Assembly: GCA_964342385.1 (NCBI GenBank)
Contig: CAYFGP010000017.1
Span: forward strand, 1 to 64,000
DNA length: 64,000 nucleotides
Source: Oceanospirillum sp964342385
Lineage (GTDB): Bacteria; Pseudomonadota; Gammaproteobacteria; Pseudomonadales; Halomonadaceae
Reading direction: 5' to 3'
Below, one piece after another: positions 17,086 to 25,587 of this stretch (within the stretch, counting starts at the first letter, position 1; each line of letters opens with the position of its first letter). The position numbers and the translations under genes were made by a program. The notes below the pieces were generated by a model. It worked only from the letters and a program-made list of their open reading frames with translations. It did no database searches and was not told where the DNA came from.

Positions 17086-17991
17086 ATGGATAAATTCAAA
17101 AGCATGACGGCGTTTGTGGCGATCGTAGAGCAGGGCAGTTTGTCTGCCGCGGCTGAGCAACTCAATCGCTCGGCTGCCACTATGGTGCGTACTCTTGCTG
17201 AACTGGAAGAGTATTTGGGAGTACGTTTACTGAATCGTAGCACCCGACGTTTATCCCTGACCGATGAGGGGCGGGAGTATCTACAGCACTGCCGACGTAT
17301 TCTGGCAGAGGTACAAGAGGTCGAGTTTCTGTTAGATAGCCGAAAGCAGCGTCCTACCGGTAAGCTCAGTTTGACTGCTCCTGTGATGTTTGGTCGTCTG
17401 CATATCGCACCTTTGTTGAATCAGTGGCTGCAGGAAAACTCAGGTATGCATGCGGAGCTGACTCTGCTGGATCGTGTCACAGATGTCATTGAAGAGGGTT
17501 ACGATATCGCCCTTCGCATTGGCAAACTGGCGGACTCTTCCTTAATCGCTATGCCGCTAGGACAGGTGCATTACACCCTATGTGCCAGCCCAGAGCTGAT
17601 AGCAAGGATGCAAGCAGATAAACAGCTAGGCCTGCCACAGCATCCTAATGAGTTGATCCATTGGCCGACGGTGGCTTTTGCTGCCCAGGGACCGCAATGG
17701 CAGTTGTATGATCAAGGTCACCCTGTCTCGGTGCCTATAAAGCCGGTGCTGACCTGTAATCAGATTAGCCCGGTCGTCAACGCCGCTAAGGAAGGTTTGG
17801 GCATTGCCATGGTGATGTCTTATCAGGCCAGAGAAGGTTTAGAAAGCGGTGAGCTGGTGAGTCTGCTGGAGCACTGTGTACCGGAAGCCAATCCCGTACA
17901 GTTTGTTTATCCCCATAACCGTTTGCTCTCACCCAGAGTGCGCTTATTTCTCGACAGGGCTGCTCCCAGAATCCGACAGATTCTGGGGTGA
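17086..17991 (+). CDS. LysR-family transcriptional regulator
   Basis: 301 residues: N-terminal winged helix-turn-helix (MTAFVAIVEQGSLSAAAEQL, MVRTLAELEEYLGVRLLNRSTRR), then an effector domain ending near residue 298. The sequence is of the CrgA/AaeR-like LysR type (RRLSLTDEGREYL, GYDIALRIG, VQFVYPHNR). It is divergent from the GST gene, 162 bases away, and most likely regulates it. A nine-base-pair hairpin overlaps its 3' end. Confidence 0.9.
   Translation: MDKFKSMTAFVAIVEQGSLSAAAEQLNRSAATMVRTLAELEEYLGVRLLNRSTRRLSLTDEGREYLQHCRRILAEVQEVEFLLDSRKQRPTGKLSLTAPVMFGRLHIAPLLNQWLQENSGMHAELTLLDRVTDVIEEGYDIALRIGKLADSSLIAMPLGQVHYTLCASPELIARMQADKQLGLPQHPNELIHWPTVAFAAQGPQWQLYDQGHPVSVPIKPVLTCNQISPVVNAAKEGLGIAMVMSYQAREGLESGELVSLLEHCVPEANPVQFVYPHNRLLSPRVRLFLDRAAPRIRQILG
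17965..17987 (+). terminator. hairpin overlapping the 3' end of the LysR gene
   Basis: CCCAGAATC (17965-17973) and GATTCTGGG (17979-17987) form a perfect nine-base-pair stem with a five-base loop, inside the last codons of the gene. The downstream T content is modest, so termination is likely but not certain. It can also face the convergent oxygenase gene. Confidence 0.5.
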
Positions 17992-18029
17992 TAGACAGAG
18001 AGGGTTTTGATTCTTTGTGATCAAAGAGC

Positions 18030-18779
18030 TTAAACCGGGATACCATCGTTGATACGGAACCAGACCGCAATACTGTAGCGTGTCGCTTGTGAGATAATCA
18101 CCTCATGGGGAAACTCTTCGCTCAGGAATGCGGCTACGGTACCGGCTTCAGGCTCTACCTTGGCAATGGGCGCATCTGATAATTGCAGAGCATCGGTCAT
18201 ATTCTGACCTTGTTCACCCACTTCAGGGAAGAGTAAAAACTGACCGCCATCGGCACTGTTCCAATCCGGGTTAAGGTAAAATACCAGGGTCATAATGCGG
18301 TTGCGCTGACCACGGAAGCTATCCAGATGTTTCTTATAGAACTGACCCGGTTCATAGATCGCATACATGGCTTCAAAGTGATTCATACCCAGAAACAAAC
18401 GGCGATTTACCGCAGTCATCAACTGGTCCAGCATGGACATGAAGCTGCCTTGTACCGGGTTGTCTCCATCCAGCCAGCAGATACGATCCGTACGGATATC
18501 ATCCCGCAGTACCAGCTCTTTATCACGGCCGATACCTGCTTTGAAAAACTGCTGAGCCTGATCCCGCTGCTGCATATCTGCACGCAGTGCCTGCACCATC
18601 TCTGCAGACAGAATATCTTCCATTACCACCCAGCCGGTTTCATAAAGAGACTGGCAGATCAGATCAATCTGTTGATCACTTAGCTGTGCAGAGGGGGCAT
18701 CAGGTGAAATACTGGAGTTAGAGGGTACGGTAGTAGAAGCATTGGACGCAGTGGCTTCAGTGACAGATAGATCAGTCAT
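18030..18779 (-). CDS. 2-oxoglutarate/Fe(II) oxygenase, prolyl-hydroxylase-like
   Basis: Soluble dioxygenase of 249 residues, similar to SM-20/EGL-9-type prolyl hydroxylases. Iron ligands are visible as the HxD of KKHLDSFRG and the distal His in EEFPHEV; the 2-oxoglutarate arginine is in ATRYSIAVWFR. The first 45 residues are Ser/Thr/Ala-rich and unstructured. In Pseudomonas a related enzyme (PPHD) hydroxylates a proline of EF-Tu; the same role is possible here but is inferred from family resemblance. It lies upstream of no obvious partner and is followed, in its own direction, by the convergent LysR gene. Confidence 0.85.
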   Translation of the reverse strand: MTDLSVTEATASNASTTVPSNSSISPDAPSAQLSDQQIDLICQSLYETGWVVMEDILSAEMVQALRADMQQRDQAQQFFKAGIGRDKELVLRDDIRTDRICWLDGDNPVQGSFMSMLDQLMTAVNRRLFLGMNHFEAMYAIYEPGQFYKKHLDSFRGQRNRIMTLVFYLNPDWNSADGGQFLLFPEVGEQGQNMTDALQLSDAPIAKVEPEAGTVAAFLSEEFPHEVIISQATRYSIAVWFRINDGIPV

Positions 18780-18916
18780 AACGGGTTCTCAGAGCAGCAA
18801 ACTTGTATGCAGAATAGGGCAGGCAAGCTTGGGATAAATATCATTACCCCGGCTTATACCCTATGGGGTCGCTCAGGCAAAGCAAAAAGCGGCTTAAAAG
18901 TGTAAAACCCGATGGG

Positions 18917-19738
18917 TTATTGATCTAAACCAGCCAGGGTTTCGCTGCAGGAGGCATCCAGTTTCAGTGTCGCTAGTTCATCGGCACGGGTCACGCCTTT
19001 ATTAAGCAGTGCAATCGGTTTACCCAGTTCATGGGCCTTACGACAGAAGCGATAACCGGAAAAGACCATCAGGGATGAGCCAATCACTAGTAAGCCGTCG
19101 GACTGTGCCAAGGCATCAAAAGCGGTATCCACACGATCTCTGGGCACAGTGTCACCAAAAAACACCACATGAGGCTTTAAAATGCCACCACACTGTTGGC
19201 AGTTGGTGAGTTGAAATTGGTGAAAGTCATCCCGCTCAAGATCGGCATCGCCATCGGGAGCAGCACTAGCTGTAAGTTGAGCAAATTCAGGATTCAGAGA
19301 GCTCAGCTGATCACAGATCTGGTCACGGGTATAAAGCGTATGACAGTTCATGCAGATCACCTGGTCGGAACGACCATGGAGGTCGACCACTTTTTGGCTG
19401 CCGGCTTTGTTATGCAGGCCATCCACATTCTGAGTGACCAACAGTTGGCAGATATCGTTGTGCTCCAGTTGAGCAATCGCCTTATGAGCCTCATTGGGTT
19501 GGGCATTACGCATCACTGGCCAGCCAATCAGAGAGCGGGCCCAAAAGCGCTGACGGGTATGCAGGTCAGACATAAAGTCTTGATGCTGCACCGGTGGTTT
19601 GCGTTTCCACTGACCGGATTTATCCCGGTAGTCTGGGATACCGGAATCGGTACTGATGCCAGCACCAGTCAATAACATCAACCGGGGATGATCCTGAATA
19701 AATTGCTGTAGCTGTTCAGATGCAGTGAAATTGACCAT
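18917..19738 (-). CDS. Sir2-family NAD-dependent protein deacylase (zinc-containing, SIRT4-like)
   Basis: 273-residue sirtuin. NAD-binding GAGIST (25-30) with IPDYRDKSGQW, catalytic TQNVDGLH (102-109) and His121 in DLHGRS are intact. Four zinc cysteines are present: C129 and C132, C180 and C183. The overall pattern, including an arginine-rich WKRKPPVQHQDF, is class II (SIRT4-like), so substrates may be acyl-lysines other than acetyl. It differs clearly from the second sirtuin at 42285. Start ATG 19738. Confidence 0.92.
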   Translation of the reverse strand: MVNFTASEQLQQFIQDHPRLMLLTGAGISTDSGIPDYRDKSGQWKRKPPVQHQDFMSDLHTRQRFWARSLIGWPVMRNAQPNEAHKAIAQLEHNDICQLLVTQNVDGLHNKAGSQKVVDLHGRSDQVICMNCHTLYTRDQICDQLSSLNPEFAQLTASAAPDGDADLERDDFHQFQLTNCQQCGGILKPHVVFFGDTVPRDRVDTAFDALAQSDGLLVIGSSLMVFSGYRFCRKAHELGKPIALLNKGVTRADELATLKLDASCSETLAGLDQ

Positions 19739-19921
19739 AACGTGAAACTTTTCTGTGATACTCGGTTTTGGGAAAGCTCGTTTTTTGAGTGTTGTTCAAT
19801 GTTACGTTAAAACTCTGTCATCGGTTTGCGGTCTAATACTTCTATTACAACCCCAAATCCGATTAAGATATGACTCCTAAAGTTTTTAGCCTCTGTCGTG
19901 AGAGGCTCCGGTTCTTTAACA

Positions 19922-20719
19922 ATGGTTACCATGAAAGATAACAATAGCAAGCTGTTACAGGAAAAAGCCTTGTTTATTGCTCGTAAAGGGCTATGGCGTT
20001 TTGTGCTGCAAGCGGTGTCCCAGTCTGTCGCGGGTACGGTATTGTTGTGCTATATCGGTTATTTTTTATGGCAGCCGGAGTTATTCCAACACGATATGGC
20101 TCTTTTAGCGCCAATTCTAGTTCCTCTCCTGGTATCCCCCGTGGTGGCTTTTTTTAGCTATCGACTCATTATGGTATTGGCAGACAATCATCTGCAGCTA
20201 CAGGAAGAAGTGCTGCGCAGCCAGTTGGTTGAGCAGGAACTGCGTATGCAGGCTAATACCGATATGCTGACCGGTCTGTCGAACCGTCGCGCCTTTTTTG
20301 AAGAGGCTGAACGTCGCTTACATAAAAAGCATCAGACACTGGTGCTCATTGATCTGGATTTCTTCAAAGCCATTAACGACAAATATGGTCATGATGTAGG
20401 TGATCATGTGTTAGTCAAAATGGCGCAACTGTTATCGGATAACTTTGAACCAGAAGCCCTATTGGCCCGTTTAGGTGGTGAAGAGTTTGCTTTTCTTTCC
20501 TCTCTGGAGCCCGAACTGCTGATAGACCAACTGCAAGAGGTCAATCAGATGCTGGTCACCCATCCTATGCGAGTTAAGCAGCAGAAGATTGAGATGAGCT
20601 TAAGTGCGGGTGTTGTCAGTGTTGAGCAGGATGGCGATCTGCAGGAAGGCCTGATTCAGGCGGATACCTGTCTGTACAAAGCCAAACGCAATGGTCGCTG
20701 CCAGATTCATACAGTTTGA
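19922..20719 (+). CDS. membrane diguanylate cyclase
   Basis: GGDEF protein with two hydrophobic N-terminal segments (about residues 25-48 and 58-82), a short coiled coil, and a GGDEF domain from about residue 108. The active-site motif is GGEEF, fully competent in known cyclases. The RxxD inhibitory site is absent (EPEA at that place), so feedback inhibition by product is not expected. The start is uncertain: ATG 19922 and ATG 19931 are both possible, and a GTG at 19898 is in frame; none has an ideal ribosome-binding site. No dedicated sensor domain is seen. Confidence 0.87.
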   Translation: MVTMKDNNSKLLQEKALFIARKGLWRFVLQAVSQSVAGTVLLCYIGYFLWQPELFQHDMALLAPILVPLLVSPVVAFFSYRLIMVLADNHLQLQEEVLRSQLVEQELRMQANTDMLTGLSNRRAFFEEAERRLHKKHQTLVLIDLDFFKAINDKYGHDVGDHVLVKMAQLLSDNFEPEALLARLGGEEFAFLSSLEPELLIDQLQEVNQMLVTHPMRVKQQKIEMSLSAGVVSVEQDGDLQEGLIQADTCLYKAKRNGRCQIHTV

Positions 20720-20816
20720 TTGTCGGTTCTTGCAATATCACCAGTGTTGTAAGTTGCCAGTTCTCACAAGATTGTCTAACAAGCTCAACTAAAGAACGGA
20801 ATTAAAAGGACTACCC

Positions 20817-21425
20817 GTGACGAGTATCTACTTGGTTCGCCATGGCCAAACACAATGGAATCTTGAAGGCCGCTTGCAAGGCAGTATGGATTCTCCTTTG
20901 ACGGAATTGGGGATTTCCCAGGCTAAAGCTGGCAGTGAAAAGTTAAAGACTCACCACTTTGATGCTGCTTATTGCAGTCCAAGACCCCGAGCTAAGAAAA
21001 CCGCTGAACTCCTGCTGTCTGGAAGAGGGATTATGCTGCAGGAAGATGAGCAGCTGAGTGAAGTGAATCTGGGGCTGCTGGAAGGACAGAATAAACACAA
21101 CCTGTCTCCGCCATTGCAGCAAGCCTATGAAGCTTTCTGGCAACAGCCTCATCACTATCAGACCCTTGATGGTGAATGTTTGTTAGCGGCTCAGCAGCGT
21201 ATGGTGCAAGGGATCGAAGTGTTGGCGCGTAAGCATCAGGGGCAACAGATTCTGCTCGTCAGTCATGCAGCCGTGATTAAGTTGGCGTTCTGTCACTACC
21301 TTTCCCAACCCTTGTCTGATTTATGGCAACCTCCAATGATTGATAATGGTGAGTTAAACCAACTGCATTGGTGCCCGGATCAGGGAATGAGCGTGCGGCT
21401 CTATAATGGCTTATCTTCTTGGTAA
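20817..21425 (+). CDS. histidine phosphatase family protein
   Basis: Phosphoglycerate-mutase-like phosphatase, 202 residues. The phosphohistidine motif LVRHGQTQWN is at residues 6-15, with the second arginine in CSPRPRAKKTAE and the second catalytic histidine in LLVSHAAVIK. It resembles GpmB/CobC-type broad-specificity phosphatases; without cobalamin genes nearby, alpha-ribazole phosphatase is not supported. Start is GTG at 20817 with AAGGA upstream. It is probably co-transcribed with the small membrane-protein gene that follows. Confidence 0.87.
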   Translation: MTSIYLVRHGQTQWNLEGRLQGSMDSPLTELGISQAKAGSEKLKTHHFDAAYCSPRPRAKKTAELLLSGRGIMLQEDEQLSEVNLGLLEGQNKHNLSPPLQQAYEAFWQQPHHYQTLDGECLLAAQQRMVQGIEVLARKHQGQQILLVSHAAVIKLAFCHYLSQPLSDLWQPPMIDNGELNQLHWCPDQGMSVRLYNGLSSW

Positions 21426-21452
21426 AACTTGATCTGAAAGGAATCAACATCT

Positions 21453-21698
21453 GTGGTTGAATGGATTGAACCGGTTAAAGAAATACTGCTCAAGAATATT
21501 ATTTTTCTGCATATCGGAGCGATCATGTTGGTCGCTTATCTGACTAAAAGCCGTACAGTGACGGTGGTGATTGCGATCTCGGCAGCATTGATTGAGTACT
21601 GGTGGTTTTGGGGCTTTTCGCTGGGAATGCTTCCTTATGCTTTGATGTTCTTTATGGTGGCTTTAGCGGCAACCTATAACTATCGAAAAAGCGGCTGA
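21453..21698 (+). CDS. 81-residue membrane protein of unknown function
   Basis: GTG start at 21453 with AAAGGA nine bases upstream. Two or three hydrophobic segments (about 13-31, 35-50 and 54-72) separated by a KSR turn make it an integral inner-membrane protein. No family recognised. It lies 27 bases after the phosphatase gene and before a very strong terminator, so it ends that operon. Confidence 0.75.
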   Translation: MVEWIEPVKEILLKNIIFLHIGAIMLVAYLTKSRTVTVVIAISAALIEYWWFWGFSLGMLPYALMFFMVALAATYNYRKSG

Positions 21699-21715
21699 GA
21701 GCTCTGCGTATATAA

Positions 21716-21760
21716 ATAAAAAGCCCGGTTGCTTGATTCAAGCAACCGGGCTTTGTTTTT
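21716..21760. terminator. strong bidirectional terminator
   Basis: A perfect 15-bp stem, AAGCCCGGTTGCTTG (21721-21735) and its complement (21739-21753), with a run of A before and TGTTTTT after. It separates the small membrane protein gene from convergent glcB. Confidence 0.95.
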
Positions 21761-21772
21761 CTGCTTTCAGTC

Positions 21773-21803
21773 TTTAACAGGCTCATATTTTGAGCCTGTT
21801 AAA
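21773..21803 (-). other. second stem-loop just after glcB
   Basis: TTTAACAGGCTCA (21773-21785) pairs perfectly with 21791-21803 around a five-base loop, 13 bases after the glcB stop on the minus strand and 20 bases before the bidirectional terminator. It has no U-run of its own, so glcB mRNA would carry two hairpins in tandem at its 3' end. Confidence 0.6.
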
Positions 21804-21816
21804 GCAAAGCCGCTGA

Positions 21817-23988
21817 TTAAGCCTGTTGAGCTTTCAGCTTCAGACGACAAGCGTGCAGCAGCGGTTCGGTGTAACCACTTGGCTGCTTGGTGCCTTCAAA
21901 GATCAACTTGCAAGCGGCTTCAAACGCCACACCGTCGAAGCCTGGAGCCATAGGCGTATACGTTGGGTCGTTGGCGTTCTGACGATCTACTACGGCTGCC
22001 ATACGCTTCAGAGTTTCCATCACCTGCTCTTCAGAGCAGATACCGTGGTGAACCCAGTTACAGATATGCTGGCTAGAGATACGCAGAGTTGCACGGTCTT
22101 CCATCAGGCCCACATCATTGATGTCTGGCACCTTGGAACAACCCACACCCTGGTCAACCCAGCGTACTACGTAACCCAGCAGACCCTGAGCGTTGTTATC
22201 CAGCTCTTGTTGAATCTCTTCTGCAGACCAGTTTGGATCAGTCGCTACCGGAATGGTCAGAATATCGTCCAGAGAGGCGAACTCGCGCGTGCGCAGTTCT
22301 TCCTGACGGGAGAATACATCAACCTTGTGGTAGTGCAGGGCGTGCAGGGTGGCAGCGGTTGGTGATGGAACCCATGCAGTGTTAGCACCAGATAGTGGGT
22401 GACCGATCTTGGCATCCAGCATGTTCGCCATCTGATCAGGGATTGGCCACATGCCTTTACCGATCTGCGCTTTACCGCTCAGGCCACAAGCCAGACCGGT
22501 ATCTACGTTCCAGTTCTCGTAAGAGTTGATCCATGGCGTGGCTTTCATATCGCCTTTACGGATCATAGGGCCCGCTTCCATAGAGGTGTGGATCTCGTCA
22601 CCGGTACGATCCAGGAAGCCTGTGTTGATGAATACCACACGCTCTTTTGCCGCGCGGATACACTCTTTCAGGTTAACCGTGGTGCGACGTTCTTCGTCCA
22701 TGATGCCCATTTTCAGGGTGAAGCGTTCGATACCCAGTGCATCTTCGATACGGGCAAACAGCTCGTTGGCAAACGCCACTTCTTCAGGACCGTGCATCTT
22801 AGGTTTTACGATGTACATGGAACCTGTGGTGGTGTTGCTGAACTGACCCAGACCTTTCAGATCGTGCAGAGCGATCAGGGAGGTACACAGACCATCGATA
22901 ATACCTTCAGGTACTTCGTTACCGTCTTTGTCCAGAATTGCGCCGTTAGTCATCAGGTGACCCACGTTACGTACGAACATCAGGCTGCGGCCTTTCAGCG
23001 CCAGGGTAGAACCGTCTTTAGCGGTGTACTCACGGTCACCGTTAATGCTACGGGTAAAGGTTTGACCGCCTTTGCTTACGTTTTCGGTCAGGTCACCTTT
23101 CATCAGACCTAACCAGTTGCGGTAAACCACAACCTTATCGTCAGCATCTACCGCTGCAACGGAGTCTTCACAGTCCATGATAGTGGTCAGTGCCGATTCC
23201 ATGACGATATCTTTGACGCCAGCGGCATCAACAGAACCGATCTGGTGCGTGCGGTCGATCTGAATCTCAAAGTGCATGCCGTTGTTAACCAGCAGTACAG
23301 ATTCAGGGGCTTCAGTGTTGCCAGTGTAACCGACAAACTGCTCAGCATTCGCCAGACCAGTTTCAGAGCCGTCTTTCAGGGTGACAACCAGTGCACCATC
23401 TTTAACGGCGTACAGAGCCGCTTCGGTGTGATCGGAAGCTGCCAGAGGCGCTGCTTCATTCAGGAAGTCACGGGCAAAGGCGATTACCTTCGCGCCACGA
23501 GCCGGGTTATAACCCTGACCTTTTTCTGCGCCACCCTCTTCAGAGATGGCATCAGTGCCGTACAGTGCATCGTACAGGCTGCCCCAACGTGCATTTGCAG
23601 CGTTCAGTGCAAAACGGGCGTTCATTACCGGTACTACCAGCTGAGGACCGGCCATAGTCGCCATCTCAGGATCGACATTTGACGTCGTAACCTCAAAGTC
23701 ATCACCGACAGGTAGCAGGTAGCCGATCTCGCTCAGGAAGCCTTTGTACTCTTCCAGATTAAAGGCCTGGCCTTTACGGGCGCGGTGCCATTCATCGATC
23801 TGAGCCTGCAGCTGTTCACGTTTTTCCAGCAGTGCGCGGTTACGCGGTGCCAGGTCATGAACGATGGCATCAAACTGAGCCCAGAATTGTGCAACGTCTA
23901 CACCTGTGCCGGGTGCAGCTTCGTTGTTAATAAAATCAAAAAGCGTTTTTGCAACACTCAGGTTGCCTGTCTGAACGCGTTCAGTCAT
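21817..23988 (-). CDS. glcB: malate synthase G
   Basis: Condenses glyoxylate with acetyl-CoA to malate, in the glyoxylate bypass or glycolate use. At 723 residues it is a full-length single-chain malate synthase G. Family marks are the N-terminal helical clasp (MTERVQTGNLSVAKTLFDFIN), TIMDCEDSVAAVDADDKV near residue 270, GRSLMFVRNVGHLMTN, KMGIMDEERRTTVNLKE around the catalytic barrel, and NWVHHGICSEEQVMETLKRMA near the end. It has a long 379-base upstream region and is not beside aceA or glc genes, so it is regulated alone. Confidence 0.97.
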   Translation of the reverse strand: MTERVQTGNLSVAKTLFDFINNEAAPGTGVDVAQFWAQFDAIVHDLAPRNRALLEKREQLQAQIDEWHRARKGQAFNLEEYKGFLSEIGYLLPVGDDFEVTTSNVDPEMATMAGPQLVVPVMNARFALNAANARWGSLYDALYGTDAISEEGGAEKGQGYNPARGAKVIAFARDFLNEAAPLAASDHTEAALYAVKDGALVVTLKDGSETGLANAEQFVGYTGNTEAPESVLLVNNGMHFEIQIDRTHQIGSVDAAGVKDIVMESALTTIMDCEDSVAAVDADDKVVVYRNWLGLMKGDLTENVSKGGQTFTRSINGDREYTAKDGSTLALKGRSLMFVRNVGHLMTNGAILDKDGNEVPEGIIDGLCTSLIALHDLKGLGQFSNTTTGSMYIVKPKMHGPEEVAFANELFARIEDALGIERFTLKMGIMDEERRTTVNLKECIRAAKERVVFINTGFLDRTGDEIHTSMEAGPMIRKGDMKATPWINSYENWNVDTGLACGLSGKAQIGKGMWPIPDQMANMLDAKIGHPLSGANTAWVPSPTAATLHALHYHKVDVFSRQEELRTREFASLDDILTIPVATDPNWSAEEIQQELDNNAQGLLGYVVRWVDQGVGCSKVPDINDVGLMEDRATLRISSQHICNWVHHGICSEEQVMETLKRMAAVVDRQNANDPTYTPMAPGFDGVAFEAACKLIFEGTKQPSGYTEPLLHACRLKLKAQQA

Positions 23989-24367
23989 GGAAATGTGCCT
24001 CTAACATTTGTTTTGTTGCCGTGATTTACCTAATCCCGTGTGCCGGCGGGAGGAGGGCTAACGGCGTTGTTATTGCATGATGCCACTCATGCATAGCCTG
24101 CTAAAGATACCCAAATGGAGGCTTTTTGTCCCTATATGTACGCCTAATGAATGAGAAAAGTGCGACGGACAGGTCACATCAAGCGGGAAAAAAATCGAAA
24201 AACAGCCGGAATTTTGCTGGTAACGGCATATATTTATAAAGAATTAACCTGTTTTTGAGTGTGGTGCCCTACAGCCTGTTCAAGACAGCTTACAACAAGA
24301 AAAACAGGCCGTGAGCTTGAAAGATAGCTTGCGCCAAGCGATGGCCATGCCTAATGGGAGACACGTA
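23989..24367. other. 379-bp divergent intergenic region
   Basis: Contains the glcB promoter region (leftward) and that of the binding-protein gene (rightward). The sequence is moderately AT-rich around 24180-24260. I see no gene, strong hairpin or obvious operator in it; an in-frame extension of the binding-protein gene to 24311 is open but unsupported. Confidence 0.4.
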
Positions 24368-25468
24368 ATGCGGCGGCGGGTCTTACTGATTATATTGTGT
24401 TTTTTTGCCCTGCCAGCTTGGGCAAATTCGCTACAGGTGAGCTTTATTAATCCCGGAAAGCAGGGCGAACGCTTCTGGGATATGGTCACTGCGACGATGC
24501 AGGCGGCGGCAGATGATTTGAATATCGAGTTGAAGGTGTATTACGCCCAGCGCAATCGTATGCGGATGCAGGCGATAGGCCGCCAATTGCTGGCAGAAAA
24601 ACAGCTACCCGATTATCTGGTGATCGTGAATGAGGAGCAGTCTGCTGAAGAGCTGGTGAAGATGGCGAATAAAAAACAGGTGCCGACTTTGCTACTGCTG
24701 AATGATTTTCTGGGACGCCAGTTAGAACGTATGGGCAACCCCCGAGAGAAATACCCTTATTGGTTGGGCAGTATTACACCGGATAACTTTCGTGCCGGTT
24801 TCCGTATGGCTGATCGTATTATTGAGCAGGCTAAACAGCGCTTTGGTGTGCCGGTACATTTTTTAGCGATCGCTGGTGATAAGGTCACCCCTGCTTCCAT
24901 ATTACGTACTGAAGGCATGTTACAGCGGGTGCAAGCCGATCCCGATGTGATTCTGGATCGTTTGTTATACGCCAATTGGAATGCCAAAGATGCAGAGGTG
25001 ATGACCGAGCGTTACCTGCAATGGGCAGGGCGTAACAATATTCAGCTGAGGGCTCTATGGGCGGCTAATGATCCTATTGCGGCTGGAGCGATGAAGGCAT
25101 TGCGACGACAGGCGCTTAAACCCGGTGAGGGGGTCTTTCTGGCTGGATTAAACTGGTCGCCAGAAGGTTTGGCGTTGGTGGAAGAGGGGGAGATGGTGCT
25201 GACCGATGGCGGTCATTTCCTGGCCGGCGCTTGGTCTATGGTCTTGCTAAGAGATCATGCGGAAGGCTTCGATTTTGCACAAAAGGGGTATCGGCTTAGT
25301 TTCCCTATGTCTGCTATCGATAAAAGTAATATTGAGCGTTTTATGCAGGTGTTTGAGGAACAGGATTGGCACAAGGTTGATTTTAGCTATTTTAGTCGCT
25401 GGAAAAATCCCCGGTTGCAGCAGTACCCCTTTGAGCTGGAGCACCTGATTAAAGCTGTTGAACATTGA
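24368..25468 (+). CDS. periplasmic sugar-binding-like protein, ABC type
   Basis: Secreted class I periplasmic binding protein, 366 residues. A signal peptide MRRRVLLIILCFFALPAWA ends with an AxA cleavage site before residue 20. The mature part matches the LacI/ribose-binding fold: SFINPGKQGERFWDMVTATMQAAADDL, GRQLLAEKQLPDYLVIVNE, and LWAANDPIAAGAMKALRRQ. GGGAG lies before ATG 24368. No ABC permease or ATPase gene is near. Directly downstream is a membrane GGDEF protein with a periplasmic domain, so this protein more likely acts as a ligand sensor for that enzyme, as LuxP does for LuxQ; that is inferred from context. Confidence 0.85.
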   Translation: MRRRVLLIILCFFALPAWANSLQVSFINPGKQGERFWDMVTATMQAAADDLNIELKVYYAQRNRMRMQAIGRQLLAEKQLPDYLVIVNEEQSAEELVKMANKKQVPTLLLLNDFLGRQLERMGNPREKYPYWLGSITPDNFRAGFRMADRIIEQAKQRFGVPVHFLAIAGDKVTPASILRTEGMLQRVQADPDVILDRLLYANWNAKDAEVMTERYLQWAGRNNIQLRALWAANDPIAAGAMKALRRQALKPGEGVFLAGLNWSPEGLALVEEGEMVLTDGGHFLAGAWSMVLLRDHAEGFDFAQKGYRLSFPMSAIDKSNIERFMQVFEEQDWHKVDFSYFSRWKNPRLQQYPFELEHLIKAVEH

Positions 25469-25587
25469 CAGAGAGATTGACAACAAGCCTGATCTTCAGC
25501 GATTGGTCAATGGGATTAGGCGTTTGCTTGAGCCTGTTAGAGTTAGGTAGAGCGGGGTCACTTAGTTAGATTGATAGGAGGGCTGTT

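Noticed and set aside
22399..23112. 237-codon open frame antisense to glcB
   Set aside because: Antisense to conserved malate synthase sequence with no start signal or known motif.
24311..24367. N-terminal extension of the binding-protein gene
   Set aside because: It would bury the signal peptide; the GGGAG before 24368 supports the shorter form.
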